Source: Aeromicrobium choanae (GTDB lineage Bacteria > Actinomycetota > Actinomycetes > Propionibacteriales > Nocardioidaceae). Taken from it: a DNA stretch of 64,000 nt. The position numbers and the translations under genes were made by a program. Every line of letters begins with the position of its first letter. Position 1 is the first letter of the stretch. Below the pieces are notes generated by a model. It had not been told where the DNA came from. It made no database searches and saw only the letters and a program-made list of their open reading frames with translations. Location: NCBI RefSeq assembly GCF_900167475.1, contig NZ_LT796768.1, forward strand, positions 372,001 through 436,000, read 5' to 3'. Positions 1-8,189 of the stretch are shown here, in pieces.

Positions 1-611
1 TGACGTCGATCGTGCTGCCGGCGATGCGCGGTCACGAGCTCGACCACGAGCACACCTCGGTGGACCTGCGCCAGCTGCGCCACGGCGAGGTCCGCGACGG
101 ACTGCGCGACGGGTCGCTCGACATCGGGCTGGTGACGCTGCTGCCCGGCGACGACGTGCATCCCGACCTCGTCGCCACCGAGCTCTTCCACGGCCGGCCG
201 ATGGCGGTGCTGCCGGGCGACCACCCGTTGGCGCAGGGGTCCACGGTCACGGTCGACGACCTGCGCCAGGAGGTGTTCGTGGGTGCGCGGGCCGGGTACC
301 TCATGCACCGGGTCGCCCACCGGGTCTTCGGTGACTCACCGCCCCTGAAGTGGCACACCGCCGACAGTGCCGACGTCTGCAAGCAGATGGTCTCGTCGGG
401 GATCGGCGTCTCCCTCATGCCGGACTTCACGCTGCTCGACGACCCGCTCGAGACGGGCGGCGCCATCGCGTTCCGGCCCATCGACGACGAGGGCACCGTG
501 ATCCGGCTCGCGATCCTGAGGCGACGGGGCGTGCGTCCGACGAAGGCGGCCCAGGACCTGTTCGACCTCCTCGTGCACCACGGCTCCCGCCGGGTCAGCG
601 CGCGAGCCTGA
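1..611 (+). CDS. LysR-family transcriptional regulator (5' end missing)
   Basis: The frame is open from base 3 to the TGA at 609-611, giving about 202 residues; the N-terminal helix-turn-helix lies outside the window. What is visible is the periplasmic-binding-like effector domain of LysR regulators: an SIVLPAM opening, the LRHGEVRDGLRDGSLDIGLV stretch typical of the first subdomain, and GIGVSLMPDF, the usual hinge return. It would bind a small-molecule co-inducer in the cytoplasm. The gene converges on the MFS exporter with a 17-bp overlap of the 3' ends. The target genes are unknown. Confidence 0.85.
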   Translation, partial: TSIVLPAMRGHELDHEHTSVDLRQLRHGEVRDGLRDGSLDIGLVTLLPGDDVHPDLVATELFHGRPMAVLPGDHPLAQGSTVTVDDLRQEVFVGARAGYLMHRVAHRVFGDSPPLKWHTADSADVCKQMVSSGIGVSLMPDFTLLDDPLETGGAIAFRPIDDEGTVIRLAILRRRGVRPTKAAQDLFDLLVHHGSRRVSARA

Positions 612-1803
612 GGCCGAGGCAGAAGACCGCGCCCGCCGCGGTGGCCAGGGTGGTCATCACCACGGCCATCGCGATCTCGGGCCGCGACCCGGCCACCATC
701 CCCGCGAGGGGCGTGACCAGCGCGCTGATGCCGAACATCCAGAAGCCGAGCATCGCCGACCCGGCGCCGCTCAGGCCGCGGGCCTGCGCCATCGCCAGGC
801 CCATCCCGTTGCTCATCACGAGGTTCAGGAAGAACACCTGCGCCATCACCGGCCCGACGAGGAGCACCGGCCACGGGGACGCGGCTGCGGCGATCATCAG
901 CACGCCGCCCGAGACCGCCCCGGCGAAGCCCGCCGCCATCGTGCGGGTGGGACGCACCCCGCGACGCGCCAGGCGTGCCGAGAGCAGGCCGGCGGCCACC
1001 ATCCCGCAGGCGTTCGCGCCGAAGCTGAGCCCGAACTGCAGCGGCGTGAGACCCAGCACCTCCTGGTAGACGAACGACGAGGTCGCGATGAAGGTCATCA
1101 CCGCGCCGACCGCCAGGCCGACGGTGGTGGAGTGCACGACGAACGCGCCGCGTCGCATCACCCGCGCGAGGTCGAGGTACGAGAGCCGCCGCGCGCGCCT
1201 GGCCGGCGGCAGCGACTCGCGCACGAGCAGCACCGACGCCACCAGCTGCAGCGCCACGAACGCCGCGAAGACGCCCAGCACCCCGCGCCACGGCAGCACC
1301 GTGGCGAGCACGCCGCCGAGGACGGGCGCCACCACCGGGACGACGGCGTGGACGGTCATCATCAGGGCCAGCGCCCGCACGCCCTCGAGCCCCTCGGTGA
1401 GGTCGGAGATCATCGCGCGGACCACGACCATCCCCGCGGCCGCCGCCAGCGCCTGCACGAAGCGAGCCGTCACGAGCGTCTCGATCGTCGGCGCCAGCAC
1501 CACCACGAGCGAGGCCATGAGCGTCAGCGCGTTGCTGACCACGAGGGGCCGGCGGCGGCCGTACCGGTCGGACAGCGGACCCCAGATCGGCTGGCCGATC
1601 GCGACTCCCGCGATGTACGCCGTCAGGGTCAGCTGCACCATCGCCGGGGTGGTCCGCAGGTCCGCGGCGATCGCCGGGAAGCTCGCCAGGTAGAGATCGA
1701 TCGCCAGCGGTGAGGCGGCCGCGATGAAGGCGAACAGCGCGAGTCGCCGCGTCGACAGGGTCGCAGGACGCGAGCGCGCGGGAGTCGTGGTCGTCAGGGT
1801 CAT
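595..1803 (-). CDS. MFS multidrug efflux transporter, Bcr/CflA type
   Basis: A 402-residue integral membrane protein with about 12 hydrophobic segments. The loop motif GPLSDRYGRRRPLV near residue 75 is the MFS motif A, and the N-terminal FIAAASPLAIDLYLASFPAIA is the usual opening of Bcr/CflA drug:proton antiporters. It is expected to export a small toxic compound in exchange for protons; the substrate cannot be read from sequence. The ATG start at 1803 faces the sulfonate operon across a 165-bp divergent region. The 3' end overlaps the LysR gene by 17 bp. Family assignment is firm, substrate is unknown. Confidence 0.9.
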   Translation of the reverse strand: MTLTTTTPARSRPATLSTRRLALFAFIAAASPLAIDLYLASFPAIAADLRTTPAMVQLTLTAYIAGVAIGQPIWGPLSDRYGRRRPLVVSNALTLMASLVVVLAPTIETLVTARFVQALAAAAGMVVVRAMISDLTEGLEGVRALALMMTVHAVVPVVAPVLGGVLATVLPWRGVLGVFAAFVALQLVASVLLVRESLPPARRARRLSYLDLARVMRRGAFVVHSTTVGLAVGAVMTFIATSSFVYQEVLGLTPLQFGLSFGANACGMVAAGLLSARLARRGVRPTRTMAAGFAGAVSGGVLMIAAAASPWPVLLVGPVMAQVFFLNLVMSNGMGLAMAQARGLSGAGSAMLGFWMFGISALVTPLAGMVAGSRPEIAMAVVMTTLATAAGAVFCLGLRLAR

Positions 1804-1836
1804 GTGCGAGTCAGTGCCCGGCCCGGACGATCCATT

Positions 1837-1866
1837 CCCCTGCGCCGCACGGCATGTCCGCAGGGG
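1837..1866. promoter_or_regulatory. 8-bp inverted repeat in the divergent MFS/ssuD region
   Basis: CCCCTGCG at 1837-1844 and CGCAGGGG at 1859-1866 are perfect reverse complements separated by 14 bases. The element lies in the leader of ssuD and upstream of the MFS gene. It could be a transcript hairpin or a protein operator. It does not match SAM-I or SAM-IV riboswitch consensus. Confidence 0.45.
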
Positions 1867-1902
1867 TGCGCGGCCTCGCCGCTCACCAGATGGACACCGT
1901 CA

Positions 1903-1918
1903 AAGACGAGTAAGTCTT
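1903..1918. promoter_or_regulatory. short inverted repeat upstream of ssuD
   Basis: AAGAC at 1903-1907 and GTCTT at 1914-1918 form a small dyad 50 bp before the ssuD ATG. The AT-rich bases around it stand out from the flanking GC-rich DNA, which fits a promoter or operator. A sulfur-responsive regulator is a plausible ligand but this is inference. Confidence 0.3.
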
Positions 1919-1968
1919 GCGGTTTACTGGACAACCGCTTCACCTCGTCCCCGACCGAAGGACCTCCC

Positions 1969-3108
1969 ATGACCGCCGCGTCCCTGACCTTCGACTGGTT
2001 CCTGCCCACGACCGGCGACAGCCGTGCCCTCGTCGGCGGCGGCCACAGCGTGCCCACCGACCTGGGTCGCGACGGCGGCACCCCCGACACCGCCGGTCGC
2101 TACCGCGAGCCCGACCTGCGCTACCTGGCCCACGTCGCCCGCACGGCCGAGGACCTCGGCTTCGACGCCGTGCTCACGCCCACCGGCACGCCGTGCGAGG
2201 ACGCCTGGGTCGTGGCCTCCGCGCTCATCCCCCAGACCACGCGGCTGAAGTTCCTGGTGGCCCTGCGCCCCGGCCTGATCAGCCCCACGCTGCTGGCCCA
2301 GATGGCCTCGACCTTCCAGCGCATCTCGGACAACCGGCTGCTGCTCAACGTGGTGGTCGGCGGAGATCCGTCGGAGCAGCTCCGGTTCGGCGACCGCGTG
2401 CAGAAGGACGGTCGCTACGACCGCGCCGCCGAGTTCATCCAGGTCTTCCGCGACGCCTTCACCGAGGCGGGCAGCGACTTCACCGGCGAGTACTACGACG
2501 TCACCGACGCGCGGACGCGGCAGCCCGGCGTCGTGCCCGAGATCTACCTCGGAGGGTCGTCCGCCGCGGCCGGACCCGTGACCGCGGCCCACACCGACGT
2601 CTACCTGACCTGGGGCGAGCCGCCCGAGGCCGTGGCCCAGAAGGTGGAGTGGATCCGCAAGCTCGCCGAGGACGAGGGGCGCAAGGTCCGCTTCGGGGTG
2701 CGGCTGCACTCGATCACCCGCGACCGGTCCGAGGACGCCTGGCAGGTGGCGAACGACATGCTCGCCGGGCTCGATCCCGCCGCTGTCGCGAAGGCGCAGG
2801 AGACGCTCGCCGCGAGCGAGTCCGAGGGCCAGCGCCGCATGCGCGAACTGCACGGCGGCACGTTCGACCGCGGCGACGCGCACTCGCTCGAGGTGCACCC
2901 CGGCCTGTGGGCGGGGGTGGGCCTCATGCGCAGCGGCGCCGGCACGGCACTGGTCGGCAGCCACACCGAGGCGGCCGACCTGATCGAGCAGTACGCCGCC
3001 GTGGGGATCGAGGAGTTCGTGATGTCGGGCTACCCGCACGTCGAGGAGGCCTACTGGTTCGCCGAGGGCGTCCTGCCGATCTTGCGCCGTCGCGGACTCG
3101 TGACGTGA
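1969..3108 (+). CDS. ssuD: FMNH2-dependent alkanesulfonate monooxygenase
   Basis: A 379-residue luciferase-fold flavoenzyme close to the 381 residues of E. coli SsuD. It uses FMNH2 and O2 to split alkanesulfonates into aldehyde and sulfite, freeing sulfur for assimilation in the cytoplasm. Family marks visible: FDWFLPTTGDSR at the N-terminus, DAVLTPTGTPCEDAWV near residue 65, FLVALRPGLISPTL, LLLNVVVGGDP and EIYLGGSS. The ATG at 1969 has GAAGGAC upstream and gives the SsuD-like N-terminus; the frame stays open 55 codons further upstream but that part resembles nothing. It overlaps the next gene by 4 bp (GTGA). No FMN reductase (ssuE) is in the window, so FMNH2 must come from elsewhere. Confidence 0.95.
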   Translation: MTAASLTFDWFLPTTGDSRALVGGGHSVPTDLGRDGGTPDTAGRYREPDLRYLAHVARTAEDLGFDAVLTPTGTPCEDAWVVASALIPQTTRLKFLVALRPGLISPTLLAQMASTFQRISDNRLLLNVVVGGDPSEQLRFGDRVQKDGRYDRAAEFIQVFRDAFTEAGSDFTGEYYDVTDARTRQPGVVPEIYLGGSSAAAGPVTAAHTDVYLTWGEPPEAVAQKVEWIRKLAEDEGRKVRFGVRLHSITRDRSEDAWQVANDMLAGLDPAAVAKAQETLAASESEGQRRMRELHGGTFDRGDAHSLEVHPGLWAGVGLMRSGAGTALVGSHTEAADLIEQYAAVGIEEFVMSGYPHVEEAYWFAEGVLPILRRRGLVT

Positions 3109-3971
3109 GCACCGCCACCGCCACCGCCACCGCCGCGCCGCGCACCCGCCCGGCGCGGCGCCCCTCCCGCGTCCGCCGCTGGTGGCCGCACGCAGCCACG
3201 CTCGCCGTGCTGCTGCTCGTGTGGTCCGTCGTGGCGGCGTCCGACGTGGTCTCCCCGAGCTACCTCACCCCGAGCCCGCGGGAGGTCTGGGACGCCTTCG
3301 TCCGGGCGAACACGAACCACCCGATCGGCGGTGGCGTCGACCGGGTGGTGCGCGGCGAGGAGGGCTACTTCCTCTGGGAGCACCTGCTGGTGAGCCTCCA
3401 GCGCATCGGCGCGGGTCTCGCCGCGGCGATCGTCGTGGGCATCCCGCTCGGGCTGTTCATGGGCACGGTCGACTGGGCGGGCACCCTGCTCGGCCCCTAC
3501 GTCGACTTCCTGCGCTCGATCCCGCCGCTGGCCTACATCGGCTTCCTCGTCGCCTGGTTCGGGATCTACGACGCCTCGAAGATCTGGCTGCTGTTCCTCG
3601 CCTCGTTCCCACCCATCGCCCTGGCCACGGTCAACGGCGTGCGCGGGGTGCGCGAGGACCAGCTGCACGCGATCCGCACGCTCGGCGCCACCCGGCGCCA
3701 GACGGTCACCACGGTGCTGCTGCCGGCCACCCTCCCCGACATCCTCAGCGGCGTGCGCGTCGCCGTGGGGTTCGCGTGGACCACGGTCGTCGCAGCCGAG
3801 CTGGTGAACGGGATCCCGGGCATCGGGGGCCTGGCCTACCTCTCGGGAACGCAGAACAAGATCGCCCTGTCGGTCGCCTGCATCATCGTCATCGGCCTCA
3901 CCGCGATCGCCCTTGACGCACTCATCCGCACCATCGAGAAAGCACTCGTCCCGTGGCGAGGGAAGGACTGA
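3105..3971 (+). CDS. ssuC: sulfonate ABC transporter permease
   Basis: A 288-residue inner-membrane permease of the BPD_transp_1 family with about six transmembrane segments. The EAA loop that contacts the ATPase is visible as AIRTLGATRRQTVTTVLLPATLPDI around residue 190. It forms the channel for aliphatic sulfonates or taurine together with the lipoprotein and ATPase that follow. The GTG start at 3105 overlaps the ssuD stop in a GTGA arrangement, which implies translational coupling and fixes the start. The first 25 residues are an Ala/Thr/Arg-rich cytoplasmic tail. Confidence 0.93.
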   Translation: MSTATATATAAPRTRPARRPSRVRRWWPHAATLAVLLLVWSVVAASDVVSPSYLTPSPREVWDAFVRANTNHPIGGGVDRVVRGEEGYFLWEHLLVSLQRIGAGLAAAIVVGIPLGLFMGTVDWAGTLLGPYVDFLRSIPPLAYIGFLVAWFGIYDASKIWLLFLASFPPIALATVNGVRGVREDQLHAIRTLGATRRQTVTTVLLPATLPDILSGVRVAVGFAWTTVVAAELVNGIPGIGGLAYLSGTQNKIALSVACIIVIGLTAIALDALIRTIEKALVPWRGKD

Positions 3972-3973
3972 CC

Positions 3974-5032
3974 ATGCACGTCCCCCTGAAGATCCTCGCG
4001 GCCTCCGCCGCGACCGTGCTGACCCTGGCGCTCGGCGCCTGCGGAGTCGGAGGCGACGAGGCCGAGGCCTCCGCCGGCGACTGCCCGTTCGAGGCCAACG
4101 AGGACTTCACCGGCACCCTCCGCCTGGGCTACCAGAAGATCCCGAACGGCGACGTGATCGTGAAGGACCAGCGGGTGCTCGAGAACTGCCTGCCGAACGC
4201 CACCGTGAAGTGGAGCAACTTCGCCTCCGGCGGCGACGTCGTCCAGGCCTTCGGCGGCGGCAGCCTCGACATCGGCCTGGCGGGCTCCTCCCCCAGCACC
4301 AAGGCGCTCTCGGCGCCGCTCAACCTGCCGGTCTCGGTGGTGTGGATCCACGACGTCATCGGCACGGCCGAGTCGCTCATCGTGCGCGACGGCGTGGACG
4401 CCACCGACATCGCCGGCCTCAAGGGCAGGACCATTGCCACGCCCTTCGGCTCCACGGCGCACTTCTCGCTGCTGCAGGCGATCGCCGACGCCGGTGAGGA
4501 CGCGAAGGACTACAAGCTGATCAACTCCGAGCCCGAGCAGATCGCTCCCGCCTGGGGCCGTGGCGACATCGACGCGGCGTGGATCTGGGACCCGACGCTG
4601 AGCGAGCTGCGCCAGCAGGGCGGCGAGGTGATCCTCTCCAGCGAGGACACCGCGAAGGCCGGCAAGCCCACGTTCGACCTCGCCATCGCCGACAACGCGT
4701 TCGTCGAGGCCAACCCGGAGGTGCTCGAGGTCTGGGCGAGGGCGCAGGACTACGCGGTCAAGCAGATCAAGGACGAGCCGGAGAAGGCGGCCGAGAGCGT
4801 CGCGGTCGAGGTGGGCGTCTCCACCGAGGAGGCCCAGCAGCTGTTCGAGGGCTTCGTGTTCCTCGACGCGGCCGAGCAGGCGGAGCCGGACTACCTGGGC
4901 GGCAAGCTCGGAGCCGACCTGTTCAGCACGGCGAAGTTCCTGTTGACGCAGGACGGCATCTCGAAGGTCGAGGACGAGTCGGTCTACACGGGCGGCGTGA
5001 ACCCGGCGCCCGCGGAGGCCGCCGCGTCATGA
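3974..5032 (+). CDS. sulfonate/taurine ABC transporter substrate-binding lipoprotein (TauA-like)
   Basis: A 352-residue exported lipoprotein: signal peptide with lipobox LGAC (Cys near residue 20), then an NMT1/TauA-type binding fold. Diagnostic stretches are GYQKIPNGD, GGSLDIGLAGSSPSTKAL, ATPFGSTAHFSLL and AWGRGDIDAAWIWDP, which read closer to taurine-binding TauA than to SsuA. It captures the sulfonate outside the membrane and hands it to the permease. The ATG at 3974 sits 2 bp past the ssuC stop with GGAAGGAC as ribosome site. The actual ligand (taurine or other alkanesulfonate) is not certain. Confidence 0.92.
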   Translation: MHVPLKILAASAATVLTLALGACGVGGDEAEASAGDCPFEANEDFTGTLRLGYQKIPNGDVIVKDQRVLENCLPNATVKWSNFASGGDVVQAFGGGSLDIGLAGSSPSTKALSAPLNLPVSVVWIHDVIGTAESLIVRDGVDATDIAGLKGRTIATPFGSTAHFSLLQAIADAGEDAKDYKLINSEPEQIAPAWGRGDIDAAWIWDPTLSELRQQGGEVILSSEDTAKAGKPTFDLAIADNAFVEANPEVLEVWARAQDYAVKQIKDEPEKAAESVAVEVGVSTEEAQQLFEGFVFLDAAEQAEPDYLGGKLGADLFSTAKFLLTQDGISKVEDESVYTGGVNPAPAEAAAS

Positions 5033-5817
5033 CCGTCGACACCGTGCGGCACGACCTCGCGGTCGCCGTCGCGGGCCTGGACCACCGGTTCAGCGCCCGC
5101 GACGGCGAGGTGCACGCCCTCGCCGGGATCGACCTGGTGATCGAGCCCGGCGCGTTCGTGACCCTCGCGGGGCCGTCCGGCTGCGGCAAGACGACCCTGC
5201 TGCGGCTCGTGGCGGGATTCGAGTCGCCCACCGGCGGGTCGATCACGGTGGGCGGCCGCCCGGTCTCGGGGCCGGGCGCCGAGCGCGGCGTCGTCTTCCA
5301 GCGGCCCACGCTCTACCCCTGGCTCGACGTGCGGGCGAACGTGGCACTCGGGCCGAGGCTGCGGGGTGCCTCGAAGACCGAGCGCCTGGCGATCGCCGAC
5401 CGCTACCTCGAGCTCGTGGGTCTCGGCGACGCCGCTGGCCTGCGCCCCTACGAGCTCTCGGGTGGCATGCAGCAGCGCGCCCAGATCGCGCGGGTGCTGG
5501 CCAACGATCCCGAGATCGTGCTGATGGACGAGCCGTTCGGCGCCCTCGACGCGCTCACGCGCGAGCGCCTGCAGGACGAGCTGCTCACGATCTGGCGCGA
5601 GACCGGCAAGACGATCCTGTTCATCACGCACGACGTCGAGGAGGCCGTCTTCCTCGGCACGCGGGTGCTCGTGATGAGCCCGCGCCCGGGGCGCGTCGTG
5701 CTCGACGAGTCCGCGCGCTTCTCCACCGCCGAGCACCAGGTCGCGCCGGAGGAGCTGCGCGCCCTGCCCGAGTTCGCCGCCCTCGCCGCGCGGGTGCGGG
5801 AGGCCATCCGCCACTGA
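5029..5817 (+). CDS. ssuB: sulfonate ABC transporter ATP-binding protein
   Basis: A 262-residue ABC ATPase of the nitrate/sulfonate/taurine class that powers import through the ssuC-type permease. Walker A GPSGCGKT at residues 48-55, signature LSGGMQQR, Walker B EIVLMDEPFGALD and the switch histidine in ITHDVEEA are all intact. The start overlaps the stop of the binding-protein gene (ATGA), making it the last gene of a four-gene coupled operon ssuD-ssuC-tauA-like-ssuB. It could equally be named tauB. Confidence 0.93.
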   Translation: MTVDTVRHDLAVAVAGLDHRFSARDGEVHALAGIDLVIEPGAFVTLAGPSGCGKTTLLRLVAGFESPTGGSITVGGRPVSGPGAERGVVFQRPTLYPWLDVRANVALGPRLRGASKTERLAIADRYLELVGLGDAAGLRPYELSGGMQQRAQIARVLANDPEIVLMDEPFGALDALTRERLQDELLTIWRETGKTILFITHDVEEAVFLGTRVLVMSPRPGRVVLDESARFSTAEHQVAPEELRALPEFAALAARVREAIRH

Positions 5818-5874
5818 CGCCCGGTGCCAGATCCGTGCGTCGGGGGTTCGTGTGCGCCCTGCCAGACTCGGGAC

Positions 5875-6348
5875 ATGGACACCCTCACGCTGGACGGTCA
5901 GGTCTTCGAGCTCGCGCGGGCCACCGAGGCGGACGTGCCGGCGATCGTCGGGCTGCTGACGGACGACGCCATCGGGGCCGGGCGCGAGTCGGCGGACCTC
6001 GCGCCGTACGTCGAGGCGTTCCACGAGATCGACCGCGACGACGCGCACCTCCTGCTGGCGGCACGCGACGAGGCCGGGACCGTCGTCGCCACGATGCAGC
6101 TGACGATCATCCCGGGACTGTCTCGCGGCGGCACGAAGCGGCTGCTGATCGAGGGCGTCCGCGTCGCGTCGTCGACGCGCGGCTCAGGTCTCGGGACGGC
6201 GCTCTTCGCCCGGGCCCACGCGTGGGGCGTGGAGCGCGGCGCCACGCTCGCCCAGCTCACGTCGGACAAGCGTCGCGCCGACGCCCACCACTTCTACGAG
6301 ACCCTCGGGTACGAGGCCAGCCACGAGGGCTTCAAGCTGCCGCTCTGA
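5875..6348 (+). CDS. GNAT-family N-acetyltransferase
   Basis: A 157-residue acetyl-CoA-dependent acyltransferase. The acetyl-CoA pyrophosphate loop is seen as SSTRGSGLGTALFARA (RxxGxG form) and the usual end AHHFYETLGYEASHEGFKLPL identifies the fold. The substrate is not predictable; small-molecule or protein amine acetylation are both possible. The ATG at 5875 was chosen because the fold begins with TLTLDGQVFELARATEADV, the usual first strand of such enzymes; upstream codons have no similarity. It stands alone 57 bp after ssuB and ends close to a convergent membrane protein gene. Confidence 0.88.
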   Translation: MDTLTLDGQVFELARATEADVPAIVGLLTDDAIGAGRESADLAPYVEAFHEIDRDDAHLLLAARDEAGTVVATMQLTIIPGLSRGGTKRLLIEGVRVASSTRGSGLGTALFARAHAWGVERGATLAQLTSDKRRADAHHFYETLGYEASHEGFKLPL

Positions 6349-6375
6349 CCACCTGCCGGGCACTGACCCCCGGCG

Positions 6376-6795
6376 TCAGGTGCGGTCGCGAGCGTTCATC
6401 TGGGTCACCGTGGCCCACATGACCACGACGTTGAAGACGATGATGATGACCGACCACCACGGGTAGTAGGGCATCCACGCGAAGGACACGATCGCGCCGA
6501 TCGCCGCGAGCCCGGCGCCGGTCAGGACGGCCCAGGCCTTGCCCAGCAGCAGGCACACGCCGACGGCGATCGCGAGGCCGCCGATGACGAGGTGGATCCA
6601 CCCCCAGCCCGTGAGGCTCAGCTGGTAGACGTACTCCTGCCCGGCCACGTAGAGGTCGTCCTTCGCCAGGGCCGAGATCGCGGCCAGGACCTGGAACACG
6701 CCGACCGTCGCCAGCATCGCGCCTGCGAAGGCGAGCACGCCCGAAGAGATCGCGTTCTCCCGCTCGGTGGGCTTGGGGGCTTGGTAGTCGCTCAT
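6376..6795 (-). CDS. DUF7144-type four-helix membrane protein
   Basis: A 139-residue protein with four hydrophobic segments and the stretch GWGWIHLVIGGLAIAVG, characteristic of a small actinobacterial membrane protein family (DUF7144) with no known function. The C-terminal part PYYPWWSVIIIVFNVVVMWATV is also typical. It starts 3 bp after the phosphatase stop with GAAGGAG as ribosome site, so the two are co-transcribed. A role in the envelope can be guessed but nothing shows it. Confidence 0.85.
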   Translation of the reverse strand: MSDYQAPKPTERENAISSGVLAFAGAMLATVGVFQVLAAISALAKDDLYVAGQEYVYQLSLTGWGWIHLVIGGLAIAVGVCLLLGKAWAVLTGAGLAAIGAIVSFAWMPYYPWWSVIIIVFNVVVMWATVTQMNARDRT

Positions 6796-6798
6796 CCT

Positions 6799-7629
6799 TC
6801 ACTCCTTCGGTTGTCCATCGATCAATCCCGTCCGCAGCGCGTCGAGCGCGGACCCGGCGACGCCGAGCCCGTTGCGGACGTAGTCCTCGACCGAGTCATG
6901 CTCGGTGCGCAGCTGGGCCAGCGCGGCGTCCAGGTACTCCCCCCGGACTCCCAGGACCGGCAGCAGCAGTTCCGGATCGCCGCCCCGACCGGCGAAGTCG
7001 TCGAGCATCGGCTGCAGGGCGGGGAGCAGGTCGTCGTTCGTGCGCAGGTAGTCCGCGCGCACGTGCTCCTCGTCGACCCCCAGCAGCAGGAGCAGCACGG
7101 CCGCGGCCCAGCCCGTGCGGTCCTTGCCCGTCGTGCAGTGGAACAGGGCAGGCCGCCTCGCGCCGTCGGCGAGCCGGGTGAAGAGCTCTCCGTAGGCGTG
7201 GCGAGCGGAGTCCAGCCGGACGATGTCGCGGTAGGCCTCTGCCAGCAGGTCGGTCGCGCGACCGTCGGCGAGGACTGCGCTGATCGCAACCGGGTCGCCC
7301 AGGAGCTCGTCGATGGACGCCGCCGCGTTCTGGCTGCTGTCGGCGAGCACGTCGAGCGCCACGGCGTCGACCCCGATCGGCAGCACGTCGGGGTGCAGGT
7401 CGCGCTCGGCGACCGTCCTGAGGTCGTAGACCGCGCGAAGTCCCAGGCCCGTCACCACGGTCAGGTCCTCAGGCGTGACCCGTCCCAGTCCGGCCGACCG
7501 GTAGACCTCACCGCGACGCACCGTGCCCCCGCCGCGGACGGGCCAGCCGCCGAGATCGCGAAGGTTCGGCGCGGACGCCAGCCGGCTCGGATCGCTCCGG
7601 CTGGTCATCGGGGCCCGGTCGTGGCTCAT
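6799..7629 (-). CDS. tyrosine-protein phosphatase (PtpB/Y_phosphatase3 type)
   Basis: A 276-residue dual-specificity-like phosphatase. The P-loop HCTTGKDRT places catalytic Cys165 and Arg171 in the C-x5-R arrangement, and NLRDLGGWPVRGG near residue 22 plus VYDLRTVAER near 68 are hallmarks of the secreted or cytosolic PtpB-like group. It hydrolyses phosphotyrosine, phosphoserine or phosphoinositide esters; the substrate is unknown. The start at 7629 avoids overlap with the upstream gene; ATG 7608 is an alternative. The frame continues upstream inside the SHOCT gene but that part is low-complexity Arg/Pro and not real. It forms an operon with the DUF7144 gene. Confidence 0.88.
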   Translation of the reverse strand: MSHDRAPMTSRSDPSRLASAPNLRDLGGWPVRGGGTVRRGEVYRSAGLGRVTPEDLTVVTGLGLRAVYDLRTVAERDLHPDVLPIGVDAVALDVLADSSQNAAASIDELLGDPVAISAVLADGRATDLLAEAYRDIVRLDSARHAYGELFTRLADGARRPALFHCTTGKDRTGWAAAVLLLLLGVDEEHVRADYLRTNDDLLPALQPMLDDFAGRGGDPELLLPVLGVRGEYLDAALAQLRTEHDSVEDYVRNGLGVAGSALDALRTGLIDGQPKE

Positions 7630-7663
7630 CACGATCCGGCCCGCAGGTCGCGACGCTCGGCTT

Positions 7664-8041
7664 TCAGGCCAGCGCCTTCGCCTTGAGCACGTCGAACTCC
7701 TCCTGGCTGATCGCGCCGGAGTCGAGCAGCTGCTTGGCCGAGGTGATCTGGTCCGCGGGCGACGTCGACGCCACCGTACGTATGTAGGCGTCGGTCTCGG
7801 CACGGGCCTGGTTCATCTCGGCGGCCGAGCGACGGGCCATGCCGCCGCCGCGCGCGATCAGGTAGACCAGGGCCGCGAGCGCGGGCACGAGGATGAGGAA
7901 GAAGACCCAGATCGCCTTCCACCACCCCGACAGCTCGTTGTCGCGGAACAGATCGATGATGACGTGGAACAAGACGATCAGGTAGCCCATGAAGAGGAAG
8001 ATCGACACGGTCCACCAGAAGAACTCCCAGAAACTGTCCAT
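7664..8041 (-). CDS. PLDc_N/SHOCT small membrane protein
   Basis: A 125-residue protein: two transmembrane segments (about residues 8-30 and 42-64) of the PLDc_N type, then a cytoplasmic C-terminal SHOCT motif, ITSAKQLLDSGAISQEEFDVLKAKAL. Such proteins are common in actinobacteria and are thought to act in oligomerisation or membrane association, without known enzymatic activity. The ATG at 8041 gives the usual N-terminus SFWEFFWW. It lies 34 bp upstream of the phosphatase on the same strand. Confidence 0.85.
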   Translation of the reverse strand: MDSFWEFFWWTVSIFLFMGYLIVLFHVIIDLFRDNELSGWWKAIWVFFLILVPALAALVYLIARGGGMARRSAAEMNQARAETDAYIRTVASTSPADQITSAKQLLDSGAISQEEFDVLKAKALA

Positions 8042-8052
8042 GGACCGACTCT

Positions 8053-8065
8053 GGCACCTTGGCAC
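8053..8065 (-). repeat. copy of a dispersed motif GTGCCAAGGTGCC
   Basis: On the minus strand this intergenic site reads GTGCCAAGGTGCC. Closely related 17-mers occur at 25941-25957 and 29714-29730, also between genes. Function unknown. Confidence 0.3.
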
Positions 8066-8189
8066 TCCCCCCGTAATCACTCAGCGTGGGTGAGTCCTCG
8101 GATCATCTCGTCCGGGTGGTGCGCGTCGGGTCCTGCCGGTCCAACCTGTCCCAAGACGGCCAAGACGGCCGAGACGAAGGAGAGCGCCC

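Noticed and set aside
1804-1968. SAM-I or SAM-IV riboswitch before ssuD
   Set aside because: A GGGGTGC piece is present but the other conserved blocks (GAGNGCC helix, GGCAACC) are missing.
8152-8169. Tandem CAAGACGGC repeat before the BASS transporter
   Set aside because: Only two 9-base units with no further symmetry; too little to claim a regulatory site.
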